From the NCBI GenBank assembly GCA_018228665.1, contig CP073692.1, forward strand, positions 1,624,046-1,688,045: DNA of 64,000 bases, in the 5' to 3' direction. The translations under genes and the position numbers were made by a program. Under the pieces are notes generated by a model. It searched no databases. It was not told the origin of the DNA and saw only the letters and a program-made list of their open reading frames with translations. Positions 42,708-51,534 of this stretch are shown one piece after another. The DNA is from Faecalicatena sp. Marseille-Q4148 (GTDB lineage: Bacteria; Bacillota; Clostridia; Lachnospirales; Lachnospiraceae). Numbering within the stretch: position 1 is the stretch's first letter; each line of letters opens with the position of its first letter.

Positions 42708-43871
42708 ATGGGAAAATATAATTTTGATGAAGTAATCGATAGGCATGGTACAGCATGTAATAAATGGGAATATAATATTCCTGAAGGCGTTTTACCAATG
42801 TGGGTTGCAGACATGGATTTCGCGGCAGCTCCTGAGATTCGCGAAGCAATGCAGAAACGTTTAGATCACCCGGTTTATGGATATACACATCACAGTAAAG
42901 AATTAAAAGATGCTATCGTATCCTGGGTAAGCAGACGCTATCACTGGGATATCCAGAGTGAATGGTTAGGTTTTAGCCCTGGTGTTGTTCCTGCCCTCGT
43001 TATGAGTCTTTTATCTCTTACAACACCTGGCGATCGTGTAGTAATTATGACCCCTGTTTACCATCCATTCTATTCTTCTATTGAAGAAAATGGACGTGTC
43101 ATCATTAATCATCAGTTAGACTGTGACGAAAACGGACGCTATTCTATCAACTTCGACCGTTTAGAAGCGCAGATTGATAATCGCTGCAAAGCAATTATGA
43201 TGTGCAACCCTCACAATCCTGCCGGTCGCGTATGGACAAAAGAAGAGCTTCTGAAAGTTTCAGAAATCGCTGAACGTCATGAACTTTATATCATCTCAGA
43301 TGAAATTCATGCAGATTTTGTGTACGGCGGAAAACACCACACACCTATGGCCTCTGTGTCCGAATATGCAATGAACCATACAATTACTGCTTTTGCACCA
43401 AGCAAAACTTTTAATGTTGCCGGTTTATGCCAATCTTATGTTGTCATTCCTAATAAGAAATTATTCAACGCTTATAATGCAACTTACAATGCATTTGATT
43501 TGGGCGATAACATTTTCGGAATGACCGCTCTTACTGCTGCATATACAAAAGGCGAAGAATGGCTTGAAGAAATGCTTCAGTATCTTGAAGCCAACAGGGA
43601 TTTTACAGTGAAATATATCGAAGAAAATATTCCGGAAATCAACATCTGGTCACCGGAAGGAACTTATTTATTGTGGCTCGATTGTGCAAAACTAAATTTG
43701 GAAAATGATGACTTAAATCAGTTTTTCTTAGAAAAAGCAAAGGTAAAAATGAATCCTGGTTATCGTTTTGGTGCTCAGTGCAGTACATATATGAGATTAA
43801 ACATTGGTTGTCCACGCGCGCAGTTGCAGGAAGCACTTGCCCGTATTGAAAAAGCAATTAAAAACCGCTAA
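42708..43871 (+). CDS. MalY/PatB family PLP-dependent C-S lyase, copy 2
   Basis: A 387-residue fold-type I PLP enzyme like that at 34294-35475. Lys233 in APSKTFNVAGLCQS binds PLP; CNPHNPAGRVW and IISDEIHADFVYGG are conserved. It begins YNFDEVIDRHGTACNKW, closer to classical MalY/PatB cystathionine beta-lyases than copy 1. Likely reaction: beta-elimination from cystathionine, lanthionine or cysteine S-conjugates. It lies between the D-aminopeptidase and XRE-cupin genes with its own AGGAGG. Confidence 0.91.
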   Translation: MGKYNFDEVIDRHGTACNKWEYNIPEGVLPMWVADMDFAAAPEIREAMQKRLDHPVYGYTHHSKELKDAIVSWVSRRYHWDIQSEWLGFSPGVVPALVMSLLSLTTPGDRVVIMTPVYHPFYSSIEENGRVIINHQLDCDENGRYSINFDRLEAQIDNRCKAIMMCNPHNPAGRVWTKEELLKVSEIAERHELYIISDEIHADFVYGGKHHTPMASVSEYAMNHTITAFAPSKTFNVAGLCQSYVVIPNKKLFNAYNATYNAFDLGDNIFGMTALTAAYTKGEEWLEEMLQYLEANRDFTVKYIEENIPEINIWSPEGTYLLWLDCAKLNLENDDLNQFFLEKAKVKMNPGYRFGAQCSTYMRLNIGCPRAQLQEALARIEKAIKNR

Positions 43872-43906
43872 TTTTAATTCTCGAATCTCGAAAGGGGAGT
43901 GGGAAT

Positions 43907-44500
43907 ATGTATGGAAACCGAATTCGAGAAATGCGGAAAAAAAGAGGTCTAACGCTTAAGGAAGTAGCTGAGGCAACTGGATATACGATAGGACATATCT
44001 CACAAATTGAACGTGATTTAAAATCGCCTTCGTTAACAGCGCTTAGAAAAATTGCTGCCTGCCTGAACTGCTCGGAAGTATGGCTTATCATGGGGGATAC
44101 CGAAGCCAACTTCCAATCATCTAATAATGAGAATTCTTCAAAAGGAACTTACTTAGTTCGAAAAGAAAATAGAATACCAATGCGAATACCGGAAATCGAT
44201 GTTTCCTATTCTATCTTTACACCGTCTGCACTTCCAAATGAACAGGAAGCACAAATGACCGGATTAATTGTAAAGCTAAAACCTGATACCTGGGTTACTG
44301 AGCGTATGATTTCACATGGTAATTATGATGAGAGTATCCTGCTCCTAAAAGGGGAACTGGAACTTCGTATGGATGACAGCACTTATACTATTCATGAAGG
44401 GGATAGTTTTTATATCCCTAAAAACAGTTTGCATAACTACTTAAATACGTCAGATGAAGAAGCGATCATGATCGTTTACTTCTCTCAATTAATTTATTAA
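43907..44500 (+). CDS. XRE-family regulator with cupin domain
   Basis: A 197-residue regulator. The N-terminal helix-turn-helix (about 3-60) reads IREMRKKRGLTLKEVAEATGY then GHISQIERDLKSPSLTALRKIA. The C-terminal cupin (about 105-195) contains ERMISHGNYDESILLLKGELEL and HEGDSFYIPKNSLHNYLNTS. Proteins of this architecture often sense small metabolites such as amino acids or polyamines. It lies in the middle of the peptidase operon and probably controls both divergent operons through the repeats at 41659-41693 (inference). Confidence 0.9.
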   Translation: MYGNRIREMRKKRGLTLKEVAEATGYTIGHISQIERDLKSPSLTALRKIAACLNCSEVWLIMGDTEANFQSSNNENSSKGTYLVRKENRIPMRIPEIDVSYSIFTPSALPNEQEAQMTGLIVKLKPDTWVTERMISHGNYDESILLLKGELELRMDDSTYTIHEGDSFYIPKNSLHNYLNTSDEEAIMIVYFSQLIY

Positions 44501-44513
44501 GGAACCTACAATT

Positions 44514-45512
44514 ATGAAATATATTATAGATGGACATTTTGATTTGCTAAGTGATGTAGCTGTACGCCGAAAAAACGGAGAACATAATGTCATTGAAAGA
44601 TTATATTATCCTTCTTTCAAGAAAGGGAATGTCACTGGAGTTGTTGCTTCTCTTTTTGTGGATAGTCAGTATCTCCCTTATGGCGGTCTTTCCATAGCAA
44701 TGGAACAGATTGCTGCTCTTCATTGTGAAATTAATGAAAGCCCAGATCTTCTCATGCTCTGTACAAGTGCAGAAGATTTTAGAAAAGCTGCTTCCACTAA
44801 TAAAGTTGGAATCCTTCTCTCTTTTGAAGGCTCAGAACCGATTTCTTCCTGCCTGATGCTGCACACATTTTATGCCGCAGGTGTAAGAGGTCTCGGACTC
44901 ACATGGAGCAGACGAAATATGGCAGCTGACGGTTGTGATTTCACAGGCACTCTAAAAAAAGGCGGATTGACCAGTTTCGGAATAGATCTTGTAAAGGAAG
45001 CAGAAGCTTTAAATATGATCATTGATCTCAGCCATTTAAGCGATGAAGGCGTAGATGATATATTATCAATTACATCATGCCCTGTAATTGCATCTCATTC
45101 AAATGCACGTGCAATTGCTCATAATAATAGAAATCTGAAAGATTCTCACTTAAAAGAAATTGCCAAACGCGGCGGAGTTGTCGGCTTAAATGGGTGCAGC
45201 ATCATCAATGCTGATCCTGGCAGTACCCCTGACCGAAAACAGATGATTTCACACTTAGATCATATGTTTAGCGTCATGGGGGAACAGCATGTAGGACTCG
45301 GCTTTGATTTCTGCGACATTTTCCTTAAAAGCAGTTCTGCCGGAGATCTTTCAAAAATGCCTGAATATCCATTTGATATTCTTTCCGGCGGACACAAAGA
45401 TATTCCTGGCTTTCTGCAGGATTTAAAAAATCATAATTATTCCGACGAGCGTATTTCTTTGCTCGCAGGCAAAAACTGGCTTCAGGCATTTGAAAAAATA
45501 CTAAAAAATTAA
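44514..45512 (+). CDS. M19 family dipeptidase (renal dipeptidase type)
   Basis: A 332-residue binuclear zinc dipeptidase. Metal ligands are visible: His8 and Asp10 (DGHFDLL), Glu105 (SFEGSEP), His174 (DLSHLSD) and His195 (ASHSNARA). Family members hydrolyse a wide range of dipeptides, accept D-residues at the C-terminal position, and cleave cysteinyl-glycine and its S-conjugates. No signal peptide, so it is cytosolic. It follows the XRE-cupin gene by 13 nt. Confidence 0.92.
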   Translation: MKYIIDGHFDLLSDVAVRRKNGEHNVIERLYYPSFKKGNVTGVVASLFVDSQYLPYGGLSIAMEQIAALHCEINESPDLLMLCTSAEDFRKAASTNKVGILLSFEGSEPISSCLMLHTFYAAGVRGLGLTWSRRNMAADGCDFTGTLKKGGLTSFGIDLVKEAEALNMIIDLSHLSDEGVDDILSITSCPVIASHSNARAIAHNNRNLKDSHLKEIAKRGGVVGLNGCSIINADPGSTPDRKQMISHLDHMFSVMGEQHVGLGFDFCDIFLKSSSAGDLSKMPEYPFDILSGGHKDIPGFLQDLKNHNYSDERISLLAGKNWLQAFEKILKN

Positions 45513-45536
45513 TTCACGGGAAGGAGTACTTTTACA

Positions 45537-47075
45537 ATGAATTCAGATATGACAAAACAATTAGATCAACTTTTTTGCATGTGGAATCGTGGTTTATGTC
45601 CTGGTGCTCAGGTACTAATTCGTCAACATGGCGAAACACTTTATGAAAAATGCTTCGGATACGGAAATATCGAAAATGAACTAAAAATACATACAAATAG
45701 TATTTTTCACGTTGCATCTATTTCAAAAGAATTTACTGTTATGGCTATTCTTCTTCTCTGGAAAGATAGTAAACTTGATTTAGACGATGATATTAGAAAA
45801 TACCTTGATGAATATATTAATATTGAAACACCGATTACAGTACGTCAGATGATGAACAATGTCAGTGGATTGCGTGACCAGTGGGAACTCCTATTTTTAC
45901 GTGGCATTACAATCAATGATCAGATTACAATGAACGATATCAATACTACTGTACGTCTTCAGAAAAACCTGAACTTTGATCCGCAGTCACAATATTTGTA
46001 CAGCAACACAGGGTTTCATTTGCTTGCTTTAATTGTTGAAAAGTTATCCGGCATGAGCTTTCCGCAATTTGTAAAAGAACGCATTTTCATTCCTCTCGGA
46101 ATGACACATTCTTTCGTTCGTGAAAGCTTTACACAGATTGTTCCAAATCTTGTATATTCTTATCAAGACGATGGAGATGGTAACTTCTACTATAACCCAT
46201 TAAATTATGCACTATATGGACCTACATCCGTTAATACATGTGCTTCCGATCTTTGTAAAGTATTAGATGAATATATTCACCCGAATATAATCGCCCCGGA
46301 AATCATCGAATTGATGAAAAAACCAGCAATCCTAAACAATGGCAATCCTGCTGAATACTGTGGCGGATTGATGACACATAAGCTTCACGGAATGGATGTA
46401 TTTGGACATGGAGGTGCAGATGCTGCATATCGTGGACAAATTATCTGTATTCCGCAAGAAGAATTGGAAATTATCCTTATCAGCAATACGACCACTTATC
46501 CCATGGCTAAGTTGGCTGACAAAGCTGCCTGCATTGTTCTCGGACTGCCTGATTGTACGGAACCTCTTATTCCTGAGCATTCCACAATTCCTGCTTATGG
46601 CGGCTTATTCCTGACCTCTTTACCTGATGATCCTGTTTTTGTTGATATTTCTGTACAAGACGATAAATTTTTTATGAAAAGAGAATGGTGTTACACAGAA
46701 CTGGTCAAAGAAGAAGATGGCGGCTATCGAGTAGGAACGTTAGATGAAAAAATCTATTTTACAGAAGACGGAATTTTATACAGACTTCCAAGCCGTGTAA
46801 TGAAGCTATTTTCTGCTACTCCGGCAAATCCATCCCTTTTCCAAGAAGGAAGTTACTATAACGCTGAAACCGACTCGCATATAACACTGGTAAAAACAAA
46901 TACTACTTGTGAGATTCATATGCTTCGTTATGGAAAAGCAATTCTTTATACCACTTTATCTGGCGAAATTGCATATAAAGTGGATGCTAATTTAGTTATG
47001 TATGTAAAACCAGAAAATAATACACTTACAATGGATGGATCACGAGTAAAACATATTCAATATCAGAAGCAGTAA
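45537..47075 (+). CDS. S12 serine hydrolase resembling D-aminopeptidase DAP
   Basis: A 512-residue penicillin-binding-protein/beta-lactamase-fold hydrolase. The catalytic motifs are Ser61-x-x-Lys64 (ASISKEF), Tyr155-Ser-Asn (YLYSNTGF) and His291-Gly-Gly (FGHGGADAAYRG). Two further beta-rich regions fill about 345-512. Size, motif spacing and the lack of a signal peptide closely recall the cytoplasmic D-aminopeptidase of Ochrobactrum anthropi (about 520 residues, Ser62/Lys65/Tyr153/His287 as I recall), which removes N-terminal D-residues. An esterase or carboxypeptidase activity remains possible. It ends the rightward operon. Confidence 0.82.
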   Translation: MNSDMTKQLDQLFCMWNRGLCPGAQVLIRQHGETLYEKCFGYGNIENELKIHTNSIFHVASISKEFTVMAILLLWKDSKLDLDDDIRKYLDEYINIETPITVRQMMNNVSGLRDQWELLFLRGITINDQITMNDINTTVRLQKNLNFDPQSQYLYSNTGFHLLALIVEKLSGMSFPQFVKERIFIPLGMTHSFVRESFTQIVPNLVYSYQDDGDGNFYYNPLNYALYGPTSVNTCASDLCKVLDEYIHPNIIAPEIIELMKKPAILNNGNPAEYCGGLMTHKLHGMDVFGHGGADAAYRGQIICIPQEELEIILISNTTTYPMAKLADKAACIVLGLPDCTEPLIPEHSTIPAYGGLFLTSLPDDPVFVDISVQDDKFFMKREWCYTELVKEEDGGYRVGTLDEKIYFTEDGILYRLPSRVMKLFSATPANPSLFQEGSYYNAETDSHITLVKTNTTCEIHMLRYGKAILYTTLSGEIAYKVDANLVMYVKPENNTLTMDGSRVKHIQYQKQ

Positions 47076-47118
47076 AAGAGTTAGAAACGAACTCTTGCTC
47101 AAATGATTATTTTAATCA

Positions 47119-47161
47119 TGGCGTCAGACTATCTAATAACTTTATTTTTAGTCTGGCGCCA
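47119..47161. other. 13-bp hairpin after the peptidase operon
   Basis: TGGCGTCAGACTA and TAGTCTGGCGCCA pair fully (one T-G wobble) across a 17-nt AT-rich loop. It lacks a T-tail, so it is a weak terminator, a processing site or an mRNA 3'-end stabiliser. Confidence 0.5.
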
Positions 47162-47198
47162 CACTCTTATATTAATTTTCATAACTTTTCTAACTATA

Positions 47199-47233
47199 AA
47201 AATCTCCCCAACCATATATCTACAGTTGGAGAG
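47199..47233 (-). terminator. Terminator of the YitT-family gene
   Basis: On the minus strand CTCTCCAAC...GTTGGGGAG (one mismatch) is followed by ATTTTT. Confidence 0.7.
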
Positions 47234-47252
47234 ATCATATACTATCAAAGCA

Positions 47253-48134
47253 CTATGATAGTCTCTTTTCAAAGTTTCCGACTGCCTTCGCCCCTTCTGT
47301 AAAGATCATGAATGCATTCGGATCAATATCATGTACAATTCTTGTGATTTCATTCTGTTCATATTTTGAAATCATCACAACAAATACTTTCGATTCTTCT
47401 TTTGTATAAGAACCTTTTCCTTCCCACTCTGTTACGCCTCTTCGCATTTCCTGCATAACAGCCTGCTCCACTCCATCTTTCTTTGTGAAGATCATAACAC
47501 TCAAGCTGATATTCTGAACATGCACCCGGTCACAAGTCATTGCCATAACTGTTGCATAGATAAGGGAGTAAACTGTAATTTCAATGTCAAATACCATAAG
47601 ACAGATTCCATAAACAAAAATGTTCATAATAATGCTGACTTTTCCTACACTGAAAGACGGGTATTTCTTTGCACATACCATTCCAAGTGTATCCTGTCCG
47701 CCGCCTGAACTTCCGCCCCGCAGAATCAGTCCGGTACCGACTCCGGCAACAAGACCTCCGATAATACATGCTGTCAGATAATCTTCGATAATCGGTGTAT
47801 TCGGAATCGGGATAAATGTCATAAACAATGTTTCAATTGTTGTTGTGTAGATAGACAGATAAAAAAAGCTTCTGCCAAGCACCTTCCATGCCATATAAAA
47901 CAACGGTACGTTCAACAGCCAGAAAATAATACCATCCAGGTTGATTCCTCCAAGCGCTGCAATTTTCAGATAATCTACCAGAAAGGTTCTGATCAACTGC
48001 GCGATACCAAGAAATGTACCATTGTACAGATGCAGCGGTAAAATAATAATATTAACACCGGCTGCAAAAAGAAGGCTTCCAAGCGTTGCCCATGCGACAC
48101 GAATGGCCATTTTTTTGTTTTTTAGTTTCTCCAT
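47253..48134 (-). CDS. YitT family membrane protein (DUF161/DUF2179)
   Basis: A 293-residue protein. Five or six membrane helices (about 10-200) include NIIILPLHLYNGTFLGIAQL and the conserved GLILRGGSSGGGQDTLG. A C-terminal soluble DUF2179 domain (about 210-290) shows RRGVTEWEGKGSYTKEESKVF and IDPNAFMIFTEGAKAVG. The family is widespread in Firmicutes, often in several copies; transport function is suspected but unproven. It is a single-gene unit. Confidence 0.9.
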   Translation of the reverse strand: MEKLKNKKMAIRVAWATLGSLLFAAGVNIIILPLHLYNGTFLGIAQLIRTFLVDYLKIAALGGINLDGIIFWLLNVPLFYMAWKVLGRSFFYLSIYTTTIETLFMTFIPIPNTPIIEDYLTACIIGGLVAGVGTGLILRGGSSGGGQDTLGMVCAKKYPSFSVGKVSIIMNIFVYGICLMVFDIEITVYSLIYATVMAMTCDRVHVQNISLSVMIFTKKDGVEQAVMQEMRRGVTEWEGKGSYTKEESKVFVVMISKYEQNEITRIVHDIDPNAFMIFTEGAKAVGNFEKRLS

Positions 48135-48278
48135 TCCTAACTTCCTCCTAATGTACTCATAGACTACATTCTAGCACCTTTGTATATTGTTGACAACTCA
48201 TTTTTCAAGAATCTAATACTGTTTTTGAGAGATTTTACCGGCAGCATCAACCTGCTTCATTTTTCTTTTATGATATGC

Positions 48279-48311
48279 AAAAACAGACCAGTGCTTTCTA
48301 CACCAGTCTGT
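48279..48311 (-). terminator. Terminator of the relQ-like gene
   Basis: On the minus strand ACAGACTGGTGT...ACTGGTCTGT is followed by TTTTTG. The intergenic region 48135-48380 holds nothing else that I can identify. Confidence 0.65.
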
Positions 48312-48380
48312 CTACGATTCTGCAATCTTTCTTCTATAACAGTATTCTGCATCTTATTCTGACACAATCGCTATGCTTCA

Positions 48381-49094
48381 TTATTCCAGAGAAACTTCTT
48401 TCCTGAGCAGCATACGCTCTTCTGCCTCTTCCGGATCATCCGGTTCATCAAAATCCTTCTGTTGGTCCAGACATTCCTGAATCGCTTCATTCAGAGAAAG
48501 CATCCTCTCATCCAACGTAGAAACCATCTCCGCACATTCCTTTAAATCTCTGCTGATATATTCCGGTGCATTTCCTTCAAACTTATAATAAATCTTATGT
48601 TCCAGACTTGCCCAGAAATCCATTGCAATGGTACGAATCTGTATCTCTACCTTCGTATCTACTACACTATCTGATAAATAGATCGGAACCGCAACAAGCA
48701 TATGATAACTCTTATAGCCGCTCTCTTTTGGATTCTTAATATAGTCCTTTACCGACAACACTTTCAAATCACTCTGGTTTCCGATCATCTCTGCCAGGCG
48801 GTATATGTCTGATGTAAAGGAGCAGATCAAACGCACTCCTGCAATATCGTTCACATAACGAACCATATTCTCAATGGATGTCTCGTGTCCGTTTCTCTTC
48901 AGCTTCTTAACAATACTTTCTGCCGTCTTAATTCTCGTCTTAATATGTTCAATCGGATTGTATCGGTGTACATGCTGAAATTCGTCGTTAAGAATCTCAA
49001 GCTTCGTTCCAACTTCTTTTAAAGCTGCATTATAGAGGAAGATCACTGTTTTCCAACTATCTACATCGTCATAGTTTTTAAGTGCTGCTTCCAT
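48381..49094 (-). CDS. relQ: Small alarmone synthetase (RelQ/YjbM-like)
   Basis: A 237-residue (p)ppGpp synthetase lacking the hydrolase and regulatory domains of Rel. Synthetase motifs are visible: HIKTRIKTAESIVKKLKR, NDIAGVRLICSFTSDIYRL, DYIKNPKESGYKSYHMLV (GYxSxH) and VEIQIRTIAMDFWASLEHKIYYK. A helical tail rich in acidic residues follows. In Bacillus, RelQ forms a tetramer and raises alarmone under cell-wall stress. GGGAGGAG precedes the ATG. It stands as a single-gene unit. Confidence 0.92.
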   Translation of the reverse strand: MEAALKNYDDVDSWKTVIFLYNAALKEVGTKLEILNDEFQHVHRYNPIEHIKTRIKTAESIVKKLKRNGHETSIENMVRYVNDIAGVRLICSFTSDIYRLAEMIGNQSDLKVLSVKDYIKNPKESGYKSYHMLVAVPIYLSDSVVDTKVEIQIRTIAMDFWASLEHKIYYKFEGNAPEYISRDLKECAEMVSTLDERMLSLNEAIQECLDQQKDFDEPDDPEEAEERMLLRKEVSLE

Positions 49095-49200
49095 TGGTAT
49101 CTCCTCCCAAAATGTATTCTCTGATTAGTATTTTCATTATAGCACATCCGGCAGATACTGTCATATACTTCACACTTTTTTAAGAAATCTTTAAATTACC

Positions 49201-49746
49201 TTAACGCTCAATTCCGTCTCTTGCCGTTTGTCCACGGTCAAACGGATGTTTGATCTTCTTCAGTTCTGTTACATAATCTGCCAATGCAACCATCTGCTCT
49301 GTCGGCGCATTTCCGGTTAGCACAAGTTCTGTCTCTTCCGGCTTTTCGCTCATAAAAGAAAGCAGTTTTTCTTCTCCCAGAATTCCTGCCCGAACTGCAT
49401 AAATCGCTTCATCCAGAAATACCAGGTCGTAATGTACTTCCTTTATCATCTTTTCAATCTCGCAAAGTTTTTCTTCATTTTCTTTCAGACAAATTAGTTT
49501 TTCCTCTTCTGTCATCTGAAAACTGAATTTTACCTGTTCCGGTCCGGAAACACATGTTACTTGCTCAAGCTGTTCCAGAATCTTTCGCTCACTGGACATA
49601 TTATTTTTCATAAACTGATACACCAGCACTCGATATCCATAACCTGCCGCGCGCACCGCCTGCCCTACTGCTGCTGTTGTCTTCCCTTTTCCGTCTCCGC
49701 AATAAATATGAATCAATCCCGGCTTGTCTGTAATTTTTTTCTTCAT
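49201..49746 (-). CDS. cobO: Cob(I)alamin adenosyltransferase (CobA/BtuR type)
   Basis: A 181-residue P-loop enzyme that transfers the adenosyl group of ATP to cobalamin or cobinamide. The N-terminal phosphate-binding loop is in IHIYCGDGKGKTTAAVGQAVRA; LVFLDEAIYAVRAG and ELVLTGNAPTEQMVALADYVTEL are typical of the family, and the ending TELKKIKHPFDRGQTARDGIER is the diagnostic C-terminus. No cobalamin riboswitch is apparent upstream. It follows a small unknown gene. Confidence 0.93.
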   Translation of the reverse strand: MKKKITDKPGLIHIYCGDGKGKTTAAVGQAVRAAGYGYRVLVYQFMKNNMSSERKILEQLEQVTCVSGPEQVKFSFQMTEEEKLICLKENEEKLCEIEKMIKEVHYDLVFLDEAIYAVRAGILGEEKLLSFMSEKPEETELVLTGNAPTEQMVALADYVTELKKIKHPFDRGQTARDGIER

Positions 49747-49760
49747 TCCTGTCCTCGTTT

Positions 49761-50024
49761 CTACTCTTCAATCACATGGATTTCCAGATAATCAAATTCA
49801 ATCGTATCAATAAAATTATCCTGATAGAATCTGGCCTTATCATGACGCCTGAATTCTTCAATGGTCGCATCCAGCCAGATTGGCTTACTCAGATCAAATT
49901 CATAACAAATTTCTTCTAAGGCCTGAAAGACTTTATGTGTGCGTGTATCATCAGACGCAATGCAAACTGTTGTATCCCGTACCATTCGGTTATCTTTTAT
50001 TTCTTTTCCCCACAAACGGAACAT
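49761..50024 (-). CDS. Conserved small protein of unknown function
   Basis: An 87-residue soluble protein beginning MFRLWGKEIKDNRMVRDTTVC. I do not assign a family with certainty. It contains TRTHKVFQALEEICYEFDLSKPIWLDATIEEFRRHDKARFYQDNFID, an alpha/beta-looking segment, and ends in an acidic strand (FDYLEIHVIEE). Similar small proteins occur in Lachnospiraceae, from memory. The ATG at 50024 follows AGGAGG; earlier codons to 50069 lack a site. It lies 14 nt before the adenosyltransferase gene and is likely co-transcribed. Confidence 0.75.
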   Translation of the reverse strand: MFRLWGKEIKDNRMVRDTTVCIASDDTRTHKVFQALEEICYEFDLSKPIWLDATIEEFRRHDKARFYQDNFIDTIEFDYLEIHVIEE

Positions 50025-50075
50025 CTTTTTTCCTCCTGCTTTCTCGTCATTTACTGCATTATATAACAATCAGTC

Positions 50076-50107
50076 CAAAAAGAAAAGCAGGTATCTCCCT
50101 GCTTTTC
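50076..50107 (-). terminator. Terminator of the three-gene ABC operon
   Basis: On the minus strand GAAAAGCAGG...CCTGCTTTTC (10-bp stem) followed by TTTTT. Confidence 0.8.
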
Positions 50108-50130
50108 CTACAAATCTGATTTCTATCTGA

Positions 50131-51534
50131 TTAATTATTCCGGATTGCTTCCAACGCACTGAGCTTCATCGCTCTTCGTGCCGGGAAATATCCTGCCAGA
50201 ATCCCAACCATCGCAGCAAATCCAAGTGATGCCAACACAAGCCACAGTGGAATATAGGAAATATTTGCTTCCACTCCCATGATCATCTCGCCACTTACCA
50301 CTTTATTGATTGCGAACGACATCAAAAAGCTTAAAATATTTCCAATAGTTCCTCCAAGCAGCCCGATAAATGCCGCTTCCATCAAGAACATCTGCCGGAT
50401 ATTCTTCAGACTGCAGCCAAGTACTTTAATGATTCCGATTTCTTTTGTACGTTCATAAATGGACATCATCATTGTATTGGCAATTCCAATTGCCGCTACG
50501 AGGAGCGATACTGCCCCGATTCCTCCGAGAACTGCCTGCACAATTGCAAACTGCTGTTTCGTGCTTTCTAAAGCCTCCACATTGCTGTTGGCATTATATC
50601 CCATACTGCGGATAATGTCTGAAACTTCTTTGACATGTTCCATGTCATCTACTTCTACACGAATTTCAGAATACATTAATTCTTTAAATGGCTTTCCTGC
50701 CTGATTCAACGGCTGTCCCGGAATCGCCCGCCCCCGGAACTCTTTCTGAAGGACTGTTTTTAATGTATCCAGATCGCAGTATACATTATAAAAATGCTGA
50801 TTGTACTCTTCCGGTCCACCTTCCACAAGACCGCATCCCTTTATTACATGTTTCTTAGGCGGTTTGATCTCCTGCTGACTGCCGTCTCCTCCCGGAATGT
50901 TCGTACTTCCCATCGAAGAATAATAAGCCTCTGTGTCCAAAATCAAAAACATAGAATCTTTCAGAAGATCAATGTTCGGCAATTCTCCCGTCTCGTAGTA
51001 GCCACCGCCGCCATTCTTGGTATACATATTGGTAAGAATTCCATTTCCAAACAGAAGCTGAAGCTCCCCTGTTCCACTGTCCGGAAAACGACTTTCCGGC
51101 GTCATCTTGATCTTTGCATTCCGAAGTGCAGACGGTGTCATTCCGGTCAGAGTAATCCATCCCTGATATTTTCCTTTCAGCAGCATGGCCTCTGCAGTCA
51201 GCACCGGTTCTACCCCATTCACATGCTCAAGCATCTCAAATTCTTTTCTTGCATCATCGTTTAGATATTTCTTCTCATCATCATTTTGCTGCCCGTTGTT
51301 GCTATCACTATAATACATGCCCATGCCGCCATCCATACTGTATACAGTAATTGTTGTCAGACCGCCGTACTCCTCAATCTGTTTATACATGGCTTCCTGC
51401 ATTCCAAGTCCAAGTGATACCATTACAACAATAGATGCTGTTCCTATGACTACCCCCAGAACAGTCAGAAAAGTTCTCAGCTTTCTTCGCTTTAAATTAC
51501 TACTGCTCATCCTCAGTAAGTCTATCAAACTCAT
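50131..51534 (-). CDS. ABC transporter permease (MacB/FtsX family)
   Basis: A 467-residue permease. TM1 (about 20-42, TFLTVLGVVIGTASIVVMVSLGLG) is followed by a large extracytoplasmic MacB-core domain and three C-terminal helices (about 335-455). ERTKEIGIIKVLGCSLKNIRQMF and LSFAGxL-type motifs typical of MacB exporters are visible (the ending YFPARRAMKLSALEAIRN is diagnostic). It overlaps the upstream anchored-protein gene by 35 bases. With the ATPase and the anchored protein it probably forms an efflux or mechanotransmission complex. Confidence 0.92.
   Translation of the reverse strand: MSLIDLLRMSSSNLKRRKLRTFLTVLGVVIGTASIVVMVSLGLGMQEAMYKQIEEYGGLTTITVYSMDGGMGMYYSDSNNGQQNDDEKKYLNDDARKEFEMLEHVNGVEPVLTAEAMLLKGKYQGWITLTGMTPSALRNAKIKMTPESRFPDSGTGELQLLFGNGILTNMYTKNGGGGYYETGELPNIDLLKDSMFLILDTEAYYSSMGSTNIPGGDGSQQEIKPPKKHVIKGCGLVEGGPEEYNQHFYNVYCDLDTLKTVLQKEFRGRAIPGQPLNQAGKPFKELMYSEIRVEVDDMEHVKEVSDIIRSMGYNANSNVEALESTKQQFAIVQAVLGGIGAVSLLVAAIGIANTMMMSIYERTKEIGIIKVLGCSLKNIRQMFLMEAAFIGLLGGTIGNILSFLMSFAINKVVSGEMIMGVEANISYIPLWLVLASLGFAAMVGILAGYFPARRAMKLSALEAIRNN

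Noticed and set aside
50025..50130. Cobalamin riboswitch for the adenosyltransferase gene
   Set aside because: The upstream space is taken by a small gene and a terminator; no long structured leader or B12-box is visible.
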